From an uncultured Prevotellaceae bacterium (GTDB lineage: Bacteria > Bacteroidota > Bacteroidia > Bacteroidales > Bacteroidaceae), in assembly GCA_900318775.1 (NCBI GenBank), contig ONLY01000005.1, forward strand, positions 1-64,000: DNA of 64,000 nucleotides. The letters are read 5' to 3'. This document shows positions 1 through 7,171 of the stretch, piece after piece. Position 1 is the stretch's first letter, and every line of letters begins with the position of its first letter. The position numbers were made by a program, and so were the translations under genes. A model generated the notes under the pieces. The model searched no databases. It was given only the letters and a program-made list of their open reading frames with translations, and was not told the DNA's origin.

Positions 1-439
1 AGTGGTAATGACGCGAATTTTATAGTTTATTTGGAGCCTCGCCACAGCCCTGTGATGTTCCTATTGCTCTGCAAGTCGGCAAGGCAGCAGGTGAACGACT
101 TCACTCATCCGAGAAATCAAAGTGCCTGTCCCTTGTGATTCCTGCCCAGTGGTTCTTCTGGTTCTTCTTCGTCCTGGGATTCTTCATATCTGATGTCGTG
201 GTAGCCATGCTGATTGGCAAATGGCTCTAGGCAACGTTTTCCATTTTCTATTCATATATTATAATATGTATAAGCGCTCATATAACGTGTACAGACATGT
301 GGATTTCTGCCAGAGGCGCTAAGAGGCTGATTTTGCATCAAATGGGAGGATTTTGAAGTTTGGATATGCCAAATCGGAGGATATGGCGGCTTGAAAGTGG
401 CGTTGTTATGGCGTGCGAGGCAAAAAAGTGTACTAAAGT

Positions 440-470
440 TTTGTGGTTTAATAAATTTGCCGTAATTTTG
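440..470 (+). promoter_or_regulatory. Promoter of rpsU (Bacteroidetes type)
   Basis: TTTG at 440-443 is followed after 19 bp by TAATTTTG at 463-470. This fits the primary Bacteroidetes promoter TTTG-N19..21-TAnnTTTG. Transcription would start near 477, about 63 bases before rpsU. The 230 bases upstream show no gene I can support. Confidence 0.65.
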
Positions 471-474
471 CCGA

Positions 475-495
475 CCGTTGGGAAAATCCCAGCGG
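475..495 (+). promoter_or_regulatory. Hairpin at the 5' end of the rpsU transcript
   Basis: Arms 475-483 and 487-495 pair over 9 bp (one G-U) around an AAA loop and are followed by ATTTTG. Because the predicted transcript starts at about 477, the hairpin would form its extreme 5' end. It could protect the mRNA or act as a leader control element for S21. Pairing was judged by eye. Confidence 0.35.
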
Positions 496-539
496 ATTTT
501 GTTATATCATTTATCAACATTTTTCTAAAAAGAATTGTA

Positions 540-731
540 ATGATTATTGTACCTGTAAAAGAAGGTGAGAACATTGAGAAAGCTCTCAAGAAGTTCAAGA
601 GAAAAGCCGAGAAGACTGGCGTTATTAAGGAAGTTCGCAGCCGCAAGCAGTTCAACAAGCCATCTGTTGTGAAGCGCGAAAAGATGCAGCACGCCATCTA
701 CGTGAACAAGCTCCACCAGGAGGAGGATTAA
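540..731 (+). CDS. rpsU: 30S ribosomal protein bS21
   Basis: This 63-residue basic protein starts MIIVPVKEGENIEKALKKFK and is rich in Lys/Arg in the middle (FKRKAEKTGVIKEVRSRKQF), as in bS21. The start is the ATG at 540; a longer in-frame reading from 360 would begin upstream of the promoter box at 463-470 and is rejected. bS21 binds the small subunit next to the anti-Shine-Dalgarno end of 16S rRNA. In Bacteroidetes it helps hide that sequence, which fits the general lack of SD sequences here. I see no SD motif before rpsU itself. xerC follows after 121 bases on the same strand. Confidence 0.95.
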   Translation: MIIVPVKEGENIEKALKKFKRKAEKTGVIKEVRSRKQFNKPSVVKREKMQHAIYVNKLHQEED

Positions 732-852
732 TTCGTTCCGTGGCCTAGAAACCCGATAAATCGGGAAAAAGGAAAAGATTAACAAAGTTTTCAGTCGAAA
801 ATTTTGCCGTTTCACGAAAATGCCATAAATTAGTCGCAGAAAACGATGAAAC

Positions 853-1743
853 ATGGAATTGTGGACTGATTCTTTCTTGGAATACCTGGAAGCGGAACGA
901 AACTATTCGTTGGCAACCATCGAATCTTACGCGAAAGATTTGGCAGAATTCCAAGACTTCATGGAGGGGCAGAATCCTGACGCCTCATGGGCATCCGCCC
1001 AGTCGGATGATGTGAGGGAGTGGGTGATATACCTGCTGGATGAACAACGCCTCGCCGCCTCGTCGGTTAATCGGAAGCTAAGCGCCTTGCGCTCCTTCTA
1101 CAAGTATCTTCGTAGAATGGGACGTGTCAGCGTGAATCCGATGGAGAAGGTAACAGCGCCTAAGAAGCGGAAACCTTTACCGCACTTCGTGAGGGAGTCG
1201 GAAATGGACCGGTTGCTGGAACTGACCAAAGAGGACAGGTCTTTTGTGGGCATCAGGGACAGATTGGTTCTGATGGTGTTCTATGAGACAGGAATCAGAC
1301 GCGCAGAGCTGTTGGGCATGACAGATGCAAGTGTGGATCTGGCCGCTCGGCAGATTAAAGTGACGGGAAAGCGTAACAAACAGCGCATTGTGCCGTTTGG
1401 CGAAGAACTGGCAAGAGAGTTTGAAGCTTATCTGAATGCTCGTGAAGAGCTGCAGGGGGTAAAGGACCCGATGCTATTCGTCAACGAAAACGGTGCGGCG
1501 GTGACCGAATCGCAGGTGTCAAACCTGGTGAAGAAGTATCTCTCCATGGTGACCACCATCGAGAAGAAGAGCCCTCATGTGCTGAGGCACTCGTTTGCCA
1601 CTGCCATGCTGAACAACCACGCTGACTTAACGTCCATCCAAAAGTTGCTGGGACACGAGAGTGTGGCAACGACGGAGATTTATACCCATGTGTCGTTCGA
1701 AGATTTGAAAAGTGAATACAAGAATGCGCATCCGCGCAGATAA
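853..1743 (+). CDS. xerC: Tyrosine recombinase XerC/XerD type
   Basis: The protein has 296 residues, the usual length for Xer recombinases. The N-terminal SAM-like core-binding domain covers about residues 1-90 and the catalytic domain about 110-290. The full catalytic set is visible: Arg149 (TGIRRAEL), Lys173 (TGKRNKQRIVPF), His242 and Arg245 (HVLRHSFAT), His268 (LLGHES) and the nucleophile Tyr277 (TEIYTHV). Xer proteins resolve chromosome dimers at dif sites with FtsK. Its place between rpsU and hpf, with no att sites or phage genes nearby, argues for the housekeeping enzyme rather than an element integrase. Whether it is the XerC or XerD partner cannot be told from sequence alone. Confidence 0.9.
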   Translation: MELWTDSFLEYLEAERNYSLATIESYAKDLAEFQDFMEGQNPDASWASAQSDDVREWVIYLLDEQRLAASSVNRKLSALRSFYKYLRRMGRVSVNPMEKVTAPKKRKPLPHFVRESEMDRLLELTKEDRSFVGIRDRLVLMVFYETGIRRAELLGMTDASVDLAARQIKVTGKRNKQRIVPFGEELAREFEAYLNAREELQGVKDPMLFVNENGAAVTESQVSNLVKKYLSMVTTIEKKSPHVLRHSFATAMLNNHADLTSIQKLLGHESVATTEIYTHVSFEDLKSEYKNAHPRR

Positions 1744-1777
1744 TTCATATTTGTTCAACTCCTAAAATCGTGTGACT

Positions 1778-2077
1778 ATGGACATTAACATTAAGGCAAT
1801 TAAATTCGACGCAACAGAAAAACTGCAGGAGTTCATCCAGAAGAAAGTGAATAAGCTGGATAAGTACTGCAGCGATATAAGAAAGGTTGAGGTGTCATTG
1901 AAGGTCGTTAAACCTGAAACAGCAATGAACAAGCAGGCAAGCCTCACTGTGGGACTTCCAAAGACTGAATTGTATGCTGAAAAGATTTGCGACACGTTTG
2001 AAGAAGCAGTAATGGAATCGCTCGCTGCCATCGAAAAACAGCTGGGCAAATACAAGGAAAAACAGACGAATAATTAA
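1778..2077 (+). CDS. hpf: Ribosome hibernation promoting factor (short form)
   Basis: 99 residues starting MDINIKAIKFDATEKLQEFI. The fold pattern beta-alpha-beta-beta-beta-alpha of the HPF/YfiA (sigma54 modulation) family fits, and the C-terminal dimerisation domain of long HPF is absent. It would bind the decoding region of the 30S subunit in slow growth. I chose the ATG at 1778; a GTG two codons earlier is possible. The gene follows xerC by 34 bases and is probably in the same transcript. Confidence 0.88.
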   Translation: MDINIKAIKFDATEKLQEFIQKKVNKLDKYCSDIRKVEVSLKVVKPETAMNKQASLTVGLPKTELYAEKICDTFEEAVMESLAAIEKQLGKYKEKQTNN

Positions 2078-2127
2078 AAAAGTCTGTAAAAACTTTTGCA
2101 TTTGAAAAATAATGCCTAAATTTGCAG

Positions 2128-2162
2128 CCGTTTCGCACGGACTCTTCTGTGCGAACGGTTTT
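2128..2162 (+). terminator. Hairpin with T tail after hpf
   Basis: CCGTT-t-CGCAC (2128-2138) pairs with GTGCGAACGG (2149-2158) over 10 bp with one bulged T, followed by TTTT. It can end the hpf transcript. A possible promoter TTTG (2095-2098)-N18-TAAATTTG (2117-2124) overlaps it, so it could also lie at the start of the tRNA-tuf transcript. Confidence 0.5.
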
Positions 2163-2166
2163 ATAA

Positions 2167-2240
2167 GCCTCTTTAGCTCAGTTGGCCAGAGCACGTGATT
2201 TGTAATCTCGGGGTCGTTGGTTCGAATCCGACAAGAGGCT
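2167..2240 (+). tRNA. tRNA-Thr (anticodon TGT)
   Basis: A full cloverleaf is visible. The acceptor arms GCCTCTT and AAGAGGC pair over 7 bp with discriminator T. The D arm is GCTC/GAGC, the anticodon loop TTTGTAA gives TGT, and the T arm is GTTGG TTCGAAT CCGAC. The anticodon stem CGTGA/TCTCG has a central T-T mismatch. CCA is not encoded. Confidence 0.93.
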
Positions 2241-2242
2241 CA

Positions 2243-2397
2243 AGAGTTCAACATCGGAAGGCGGCGAAAGCTTGCTCTCGGATGATAACGGATAGGAGGT
2301 CTTGAAAGACTGCCGCCAGCAGACTTTCAGATATTGAGTCCGGCACAAAACTCTAAGGGGACGCTTGGCCGCTCGACAAATGGCGGGTTGACAAGCG
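2243..2397 (+). ncRNA. Candidate structured RNA between two tRNA-Thr genes
   Basis: No ORF or recognisable tRNA lies in this spacer, but several complementary arms do. AGAGTT 2243-2248 pairs with AACTCT 2349-2354 as an outer stem. GGCGGC 2260-2265 pairs with GCCGCC 2312-2317. GTCT-TGAA-AGAC at 2299-2310 forms a tetraloop hairpin. A second domain has CGCTTG 2362-2367 with CAAGCG 2392-2397 and CCGC 2369-2372 with GCGG 2383-2386. The first four arms are properly nested. I do not recognise a known RNA family. It may be a decayed tRNA pair, a processing spacer or a true ncRNA. Confidence 0.35.
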
Positions 2398-2444
2398 ACT
2401 CGGATTAGGGAGACACATCGTTATATAATATATATGTGTGAAAG

Positions 2445-2516
<72 letters not shown>

Positions 2517-2575
2517 CTCTCGGTGATAAGTGAATATAATTAATTAATAACAACTCTAAAGAATATTTTTTAGCT

Positions 2576-3763
2576 ATGGCAAAAGAAACATTCGTTCGTA
2601 CCAAACCACACGTTAACATCGGTACGATTGGTCACGTTGACCATGGTAAGACTACTCTTACTGCTGCGATTTCTAAGGTTCTTCATGAGAAGGGCTTCGG
2701 TTCCGAGGAAGTTAAATCTTTCGACCAGATTGACAATGCTCCAGAAGAGAAGGAGCGTGGTATCACTATCAACACTGCTCACATTGAGTATGAGACAGCA
2801 AAGCGTCACTATGCTCATGTGGACTGCCCTGGACACGCCGACTATGTGAAGAACATGGTAACTGGTGCTGCTCAGATGGACGGTGCTATCATCGTGGTTG
2901 CTGCGACTGACGGTCCTATGCCTCAGACTCGTGAGCACATCCTGCTCGCTCGTCAGGTGAACGTGCCTCGTCTGGTTGTGTTCATGAACAAGTGCGACAT
3001 GGTTGACGATGAGGAAATGCTCGAACTCGTTGAGATGGATATGCAGGACCTCCTCGCTCAGTATGACTTCGAGCCCGAGACTCCTATCATTCGCGGTTCT
3101 GCCCTCGGTGCCTTGAACGGTGTGCCAGAGTGGGAAGATAAGGTGATGGAGTTGATGGACGCTTGCGACAACTGGATTCAGGAGCCTGTTCGCGACATCG
3201 ATAAGCCTTTCTTGATGCCTGTTGAGGACGTGTTCTCAATCACTGGTCGTGGTACAGTGGCTACTGGCCGTATCGAGACTGGTGTTGTGAAGGTAGGTGA
3301 CGAAGTTCAACTCCTCGGTCTTGGTGAAGATGCTAAGTCTGTCGTTACTGGTGTTGAGATGTTCCGTAAGATTCTTCCTGAAGGTATGGCTGGTGACAAC
3401 GTAGGTCTTCTCCTCCGTGGAATCGACAAGAAGGATGTGAAGCGTGGTATGGTGATAACTCACCCGGGTGTCATCACTCCTCACAAGGGCTTCAAGGCTT
3501 CTATCTACGTGCTGAAGAAGGAAGAAGGTGGCCGTCACACTCCATTCAAGAATCACTATCGTCCACAGTTCTATCTCCGTACCATGGACTGTACAGGTGA
3601 GATTTCTCTCCCAGACGGAGTTGAAATGGTAATGCCTGGTGACAACGTGGAGATCAAGGTTGAACTTATCTACCCAGTTGCTATCAACGTAGGTCTTCGT
3701 TTCGCTATCCGCGAAGGTGGCCGTACAGTTGGTTCTGGTCAGATTACAGAGGTTTTTGATTAA
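2576..3763 (+). CDS. tuf: Elongation factor Tu
   Basis: 395 residues, full length. The GTPase motifs are GHVDHGKTT (G1), DCPGH (G3), NKCD (G4) and GSAL (G5), followed by the two beta-barrel domains ending [11 protein letters not shown]. It delivers aminoacyl-tRNA to the ribosome. The gene lies between tRNA-Thr and tRNA-Trp in the common bacterial order tRNA-tuf-tRNA-Trp-secE-nusG. No internal break is seen. Confidence 0.98.
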   Translation: MAKETFVRTKPHVNIGTIGHVDHGKTTLTAAISKVLHEKGFGSEEVKSFDQIDNAPEEKERGITINTAHIEYETAKRHYAHVDCPGHADYVKNMVTGAAQMDGAIIVVAATDGPMPQTREHILLARQVNVPRLVVFMNKCDMVDDEEMLELVEMDMQDLLAQYDFEPETPIIRGSALGALNGVPEWEDKVMELMDACDNWIQEPVRDIDKPFLMPVEDVFSITGRGTVATGRIETGVVKVGDEVQLLGLGEDAKSVVTGVEMFRKILPEGMAGDNVGLLLRGIDKKDVKRGMVITHPGVITPHKGFKASIYVLKKEEGGRHTPFKNHYRPQFYLRTMDCTGEISLPDGVEMVMPGDNVEIKVELIYPVAINVGLRFAIREGGRTVGSGQITEVFD

Positions 3764-3793
3764 TCTTCGGATTTGCATCAATTATCAGATAAT

Positions 3794-3825
3794 GGTGTCA
3801 AGCGACATTCTTGTTGCTTGACACC
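3794..3825 (+). terminator. 10-bp hairpin after tuf
   Basis: GGTGTCAAGC 3794-3803 pairs perfectly with GCTTGACACC 3816-3825. There is no T tract and tRNA-Trp starts 6 bases later, so it may be a partial terminator or a processing site that separates tuf mRNA from the tRNA. Confidence 0.6.
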
Positions 3826-3831
3826 TCATCT

Positions 3832-3904
3832 ACGGGAATAGCTCAGTTGGCAGAGCACTGGTCTCCAAAACCAGGTGTCGGGAGTTCGAGCCTCTCTTCC
3901 CGTG
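3832..3904 (+). tRNA. tRNA-Trp (anticodon CCA)
   Basis: The acceptor arms ACGGGAA and TTCCCGT pair over 7 bp with discriminator G. The anticodon arm CTGGT-CTCCAAA-ACCAG gives CCA. It sits between tuf and secE as in many bacteria. Confidence 0.95.
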
Positions 3905-3920
3905 CTAATAATGTAAGAAT

Positions 3921-4115
3921 ATGAATAGCATTATCACATATTGCAAAGAATCTTACGATGAACTTGTTCACAAGGTGACTTGGCCAACTAACAAAGAGTT
4001 GACCTCGCAGGCGGTTCTTGTATTATCTGCTTCCATCATTATCGCCCTGCTGGTCTTCGTCGTAGACACTGCTTTCGAAGAGCTGATGAAGCTCGTATAT
4101 TCACTCTTTAATTAA
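3921..4115 (+). CDS. secE: Preprotein translocase subunit SecE
   Basis: A 64-residue protein with an amphipathic N-terminal part (ESYDELVHKVTWPTNKEL, carrying the typical VTWPT motif) and one transmembrane helix at about residues 31-48, as in minimal one-helix SecE. It clamps SecY in the inner membrane translocon. It is followed 15 bases later by nusG, the conserved pair. Confidence 0.95.
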   Translation: MNSIITYCKESYDELVHKVTWPTNKELTSQAVLVLSASIIIALLVFVVDTAFEELMKLVYSLFN

Positions 4116-4130
4116 TTTATAGGGAGGATT

Positions 4131-4751
4131 ATGGCTGAATCAGACGTTAGAATTGATGAGAAAACGGGCCTTAAGGTTTGGGCGAAAAAATCTAAGGAGA
4201 TACCCGCTCTGAGATGGTATGTACTCAAGGCTATCAGTGGTAAAGAAGCTTCTGTCAAGGAGTATATCGAACTTGACATGAAGAACCACGGCTATGAGGA
4301 CAGAGTCGCTCAGGTTCTCATTCCTCAAGAGAATATTATCAAGGTGGGCGCTAACAACAAGCGCATACCTGCCAAGAGAAATCTTCTTCCTGGCTATGTT
4401 CTCGTAGAGGCTGCTCTCGATGGCGAAATTACGCACATGCTGCGCAACACTCCTAACGTCCTCGGTTTCTTGGGCGGCACCGACAAGCCTTCTCCTGTTC
4501 GTCAGGCAGAGGTGAACCGTATGCTCGGTCTCGGTGTTGAAGAGGAAGAAGTTGTGACAGATGCTGTTGTCAATGTTGACTATCTAGTGGGTGAGTCTGT
4601 CAAGGTTAATGACGGTCCATTTACTGGCTTCGATGGTATCATCGAGGAGGTGAACGCTGACAAGCAGAAACTCAAAGTGTCGGTTAAGATCTTCGGTAGG
4701 GTAACTCCTCTCGAATTGAGCTTTGCACAAGTTTCTAAGGAACTCGCTTGA
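4131..4751 (+). CDS. nusG: Transcription termination/antitermination protein NusG
   Basis: 206 residues. The NGN domain begins at about residue 25 ([14 protein letters not shown]) and the C-terminal KOW domain is at about 150-206 ([19 protein letters not shown]). The N-terminus is about 20 residues longer than in E. coli NusG. It binds RNA polymerase and couples it to Rho or to the ribosome. GGAGG at 4123-4127 lies only 3 bases before the ATG; in this phylum such SD-like strings are usually not needed. Confidence 0.95.
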   Translation: MAESDVRIDEKTGLKVWAKKSKEIPALRWYVLKAISGKEASVKEYIELDMKNHGYEDRVAQVLIPQENIIKVGANNKRIPAKRNLLPGYVLVEAALDGEITHMLRNTPNVLGFLGGTDKPSPVRQAEVNRMLGLGVEEEEVVTDAVVNVDYLVGESVKVNDGPFTGFDGIIEEVNADKQKLKVSVKIFGRVTPLELSFAQVSKELA

Positions 4752-4804
4752 TGTTACGCAGGCGAATCCTTATTATCGTTCAATTTTTAAATACAGATTA
4801 GAAA

Positions 4805-5245
4805 ATGGCTAAAGAAGTTGCTGGATTAATCAAATTGCAGATTAAAGGCGGTGCAGCTAATCCATCTCCTCCAGTAGGACCTGCTCTTGGTTCTAAGGGA
4901 ATCAACATCATGGATTTCTGTAAAGCATTCAACGCCAGAACTCAGGATAAGGCAGGTAAGGTACTTCCTGTTGTGATTACCTACTATGCTGATAAATCTT
5001 ATGATTTTGTAGTCAAGACCCCACCTGCTGCTATTCAGCTGATGGAGGCTGCCAAGGTGAAGAAGGGTTCTGCTGAACCTAACCGTAAGAAGGTAGCTGA
5101 AGTGACTTGGGATCAGATTCGTGCTATCGCTGAGGACAAGATGCCTGATTTGAATTGCTTTACAATCGAGTCTGCTATGTCTATGATCGCAGGTACAGCA
5201 AGAAGTATGGGTATCACAGTTAAAGGAGAGTTCCCTGGTAAATAA
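4805..5245 (+). CDS. rplK: 50S ribosomal protein uL11
   Basis: 146 residues, including [20 protein letters not shown] near the start and the C-terminal rRNA-binding domain ([12 protein letters not shown]). It forms the GTPase-associated stalk base with 23S rRNA. It is first in the rplK-rplA-rplJ-rplL run, 53 bases after nusG and 16 before rplA. Confidence 0.97.
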   Translation: MAKEVAGLIKLQIKGGAANPSPPVGPALGSKGINIMDFCKAFNARTQDKAGKVLPVVITYYADKSYDFVVKTPPAAIQLMEAAKVKKGSAEPNRKKVAEVTWDQIRAIAEDKMPDLNCFTIESAMSMIAGTARSMGITVKGEFPGK

Positions 5246-5261
5246 TTAAAAATTCAATCAA

Positions 5262-5954
5262 ATGAGTAAACTATCAAAGAATCAGAAAGCAGTTGCTGAC
5301 AAGGTTGAAGCAGGGAAGGAATACTCTTTGGCTGAGGCTTCACAGCTGGTGAAGGACATCACTTTCACTAAGTTTGACGCTTCACTCGATATCGACATCC
5401 GCTTGGGCGTTGACCCACGTAAAGCGAATCAGATGGTTCGTGGTGTCGTTTCTCTCCCTAACGGTACTGGTAAGGAAGTTCGTGTCCTTGCACTCGTTAC
5501 TTCTGACCAAGTTGCTGCTGCTACAGAAGCTGGTGCTGACTACGTAGGTCTTGAAGAGTATATCGACAAGATTAAGGGTGGCTGGACTGACATTGATGTC
5601 ATCATCACTATGCCTTCATGCATGGGTAAGATTGGTGCTCTCGGTCGAGTCCTCGGTCCTCGTGGCCTGATGCCTAACCCAAAGAGCGGCACAGTGACTA
5701 TGGACGTTGCTAAAGCTATCCGCGAGGTTAAGCAGGGTAAGATTGACTTCAAGGTGGATAAGAGTGGTATCGTTCACGCATCTATCGGTAAGGTTTCTTT
5801 CTCTGCCGAGAAGATTGCACAGAACGCACAGGAATTCATCAACACAATCATCAAACTGAAGCCTGCTACAGCTAAGGGTACTTATATCAAGAGCATTTAT
5901 CTTTCAAGTACTATGAGTAAGGGTGTCAAGATTGACCCTAAGTCTGTTGAATAA
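5262..5954 (+). CDS. rplA: 50S ribosomal protein uL1
   Basis: 230 residues, full length. The family motif [10 protein letters not shown] is present and two-domain spacing is normal. It forms the mobile L1 stalk near the E site and in other bacteria represses its own operon by binding the leader. No L1-binding leader is obvious here. Confidence 0.97.
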   Translation: MSKLSKNQKAVADKVEAGKEYSLAEASQLVKDITFTKFDASLDIDIRLGVDPRKANQMVRGVVSLPNGTGKEVRVLALVTSDQVAAATEAGADYVGLEEYIDKIKGGWTDIDVIITMPSCMGKIGALGRVLGPRGLMPNPKSGTVTMDVAKAIREVKQGKIDFKVDKSGIVHASIGKVSFSAEKIAQNAQEFINTIIKLKPATAKGTYIKSIYLSSTMSKGVKIDPKSVE

Positions 5955-5972
5955 TTAATTTGAATCAGAATC

Positions 5973-6497
5973 ATGAAGAAAGAAGATAAAGCTACACTTA
6001 TCGATAGTCTTGTTGAAACTCTCAACAACTATCCTCACTTCTACGTAGTAGATGTGACTGCTCTTGACTCTCAGACTACTAGCGACCTTCGTCGTGCTTG
6101 TTTCAAGAATGACATCAAGCTTCAGGTTGTTAAGAACACTCTCTTCATCAAGGCTCTTGAGAAGATTGGTAACGCAGACTTCGAGGCTTTGAAGCCTATC
6201 TTGAAGAATACTACTGGTATCATGTTCTGTCAGGTTGCTAACCAGCCTGCAAAACTGATTAAGTCTTTTGCTAAGGATCATGGCGACATGCCTGCCTTGA
6301 AGGGTGCATATGCAGAGGAGAGCGTTTATATCGGCGCAAATCAACTCAGCACACTCGCATCTATCAAGAGCAAGAGCGAACTTATCGCAGATGTGCTTGC
6401 CATGCTCGACGGTCCCGTCAACAGCGTACTTTCCGCTTTGGACGCCGGCACTACTATTCATGGTGTGCTTGACGCTATCGAGAAGAAGGGCGCGTAA
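5973..6497 (+). CDS. rplJ: 50S ribosomal protein uL10
   Basis: 174 residues starting MKKEDKATLIDSLVETLNNY. It anchors L7/L12 dimers through its C-terminal helix (VNSVLSALDAGTTIHGVLDA). It lies 18 bases after rplA. The spacer to rplL holds a long hairpin that may set the different output of the two genes. Confidence 0.96.
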   Translation: MKKEDKATLIDSLVETLNNYPHFYVVDVTALDSQTTSDLRRACFKNDIKLQVVKNTLFIKALEKIGNADFEALKPILKNTTGIMFCQVANQPAKLIKSFAKDHGDMPALKGAYAEESVYIGANQLSTLASIKSKSELIADVLAMLDGPVNSVLSALDAGTTIHGVLDAIEKKGA

Positions 6498-6506
6498 GAC
6501 CCTATC

Positions 6507-6566
6507 CTGAGGGAATGTTCGGTGGACTCTAGCGCTCATGTGGCACCGCTTCCGGAATACCTTCAG
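6507..6566 (+). promoter_or_regulatory. Long hairpin between rplJ and rplL
   Basis: CTGAGGG 6507-6513 pairs with CCTTCAG 6560-6566 (one G-U). An inner stem CGGTG 6520-6524 / CACCG 6544-6548 is nested inside. There is no T tract after it, so RNA processing, mRNA stabilisation or translation control is more likely than termination. L7/L12 is needed in several copies per ribosome, L10 in one. Confidence 0.5.
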
Positions 6567-6617
6567 AATACAATTAAAAACAAAAATAATAATAACACAT
6601 AAAAAACATTTAAGAAA

Positions 6618-6995
6618 ATGGCAGATGTTAAAGCTATCGCTGAAGAGTTGGTTAACTTGACAGTGAAAGAAGTAAGTGAACTTAAGACTATCCTCAAGGA
6701 TGAGTACGGAATTGAGCCTGCTGCTGCAGCTGTTGCTGTCGCTGCTGGTCCTGCAGCCGACGGTGGTGCTGCTGCTGAAGAGAAGACTTCATTCGACGTT
6801 GTTCTCAAGAGCGCAGGTGCTGCTAAGCTTCAGGTTGTAAAGGCCGCTAAGGAAGCTCTCGGTCTCGGTCTTAAGGAGGCTAAGGATCTTGTTGATGCTG
6901 CTCCTTGCAATGTAAAGGAAGGCGTTGATAAGGCTACTGCTGAGGCCGTTAAGGCTGCCCTCGAGGCTGCTGGCGCTGAGGTAGAGGTTAAGTAA
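6618..6995 (+). CDS. rplL: 50S ribosomal protein bL12 (L7/L12)
   Basis: 125 residues. The N-terminal dimer domain is followed by an Ala-rich hinge at about residues 34-56, then the C-terminal factor-binding domain (KIQVVK-type: [20 protein letters not shown]). It recruits translation GTPases. It is followed by an attenuator before rpoB. Confidence 0.97.
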   Translation: MADVKAIAEELVNLTVKEVSELKTILKDEYGIEPAAAAVAVAAGPAADGGAAAEEKTSFDVVLKSAGAAKLQVVKAAKEALGLGLKEAKDLVDAAPCNVKEGVDKATAEAVKAALEAAGAEVEVK

Positions 6996-7016
6996 TTAAT
7001 TTACCTTAGAATATCT

Positions 7017-7054
7017 GGTTAAGAATCCTCAGGTTGAGGGTTCTTAACCTTTTT
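7017..7054 (+). terminator. Attenuator between rplL and rpoB
   Basis: GGTTAAGAA 7017-7025 pairs with TTCTTAACC 7041-7049, with CCTCA/TGAGG inside and T5 at 7050-7054. This is a strong intrinsic terminator in the middle of the operon. I see no promoter between it and rpoB, so partial read-through would set the lower level of rpoBC. Confidence 0.85.
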
Positions 7055-7082
7055 GTGTCTTTTAGGGTGCTTCAGCCCTTTC

Positions 7083-7115
7083 TTCTAGATTTTCTAGTTA
7101 TTCTAGGACTTCTAG
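7083..7115 (+). repeat. Four TTCTAG hexamers at exact 9-bp spacing before rpoB
   Basis: TTCTAG begins at 7083, 7092, 7101 and 7110; the three bases between copies vary (ATT, TTA, GAC). It lies between the attenuator and the rpoB start codon. No gene fits in this 117-base stretch. Confidence 0.8.
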
Positions 7116-7171
7116 ATTTCGTAGTCTTACAATAATAGGAAAATCTGAATTTAATTCAAAATATTTACAAG

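Noticed and set aside
1-230. Hydrophobic frame ending at 230 with a membrane-like C-terminus
   Set aside because: The frame is closed by stop codons at 6-11 and has no start codon after them. A second frame from the window edge stops at 138. A frameshifted gene end is possible but cannot be supported.
2260-2280. Resemblance of the bases here to a 16S rRNA variable-region hairpin
   Set aside because: Only a short GCTTGC hairpin is similar; the flanking conserved 16S sequence is absent.
4121-4130. Shine-Dalgarno-like GGGAGG before nusG
   Set aside because: Spacing to the ATG is only 3 bases and Bacteroidetes ribosomes mostly do not use SD; treated as chance.
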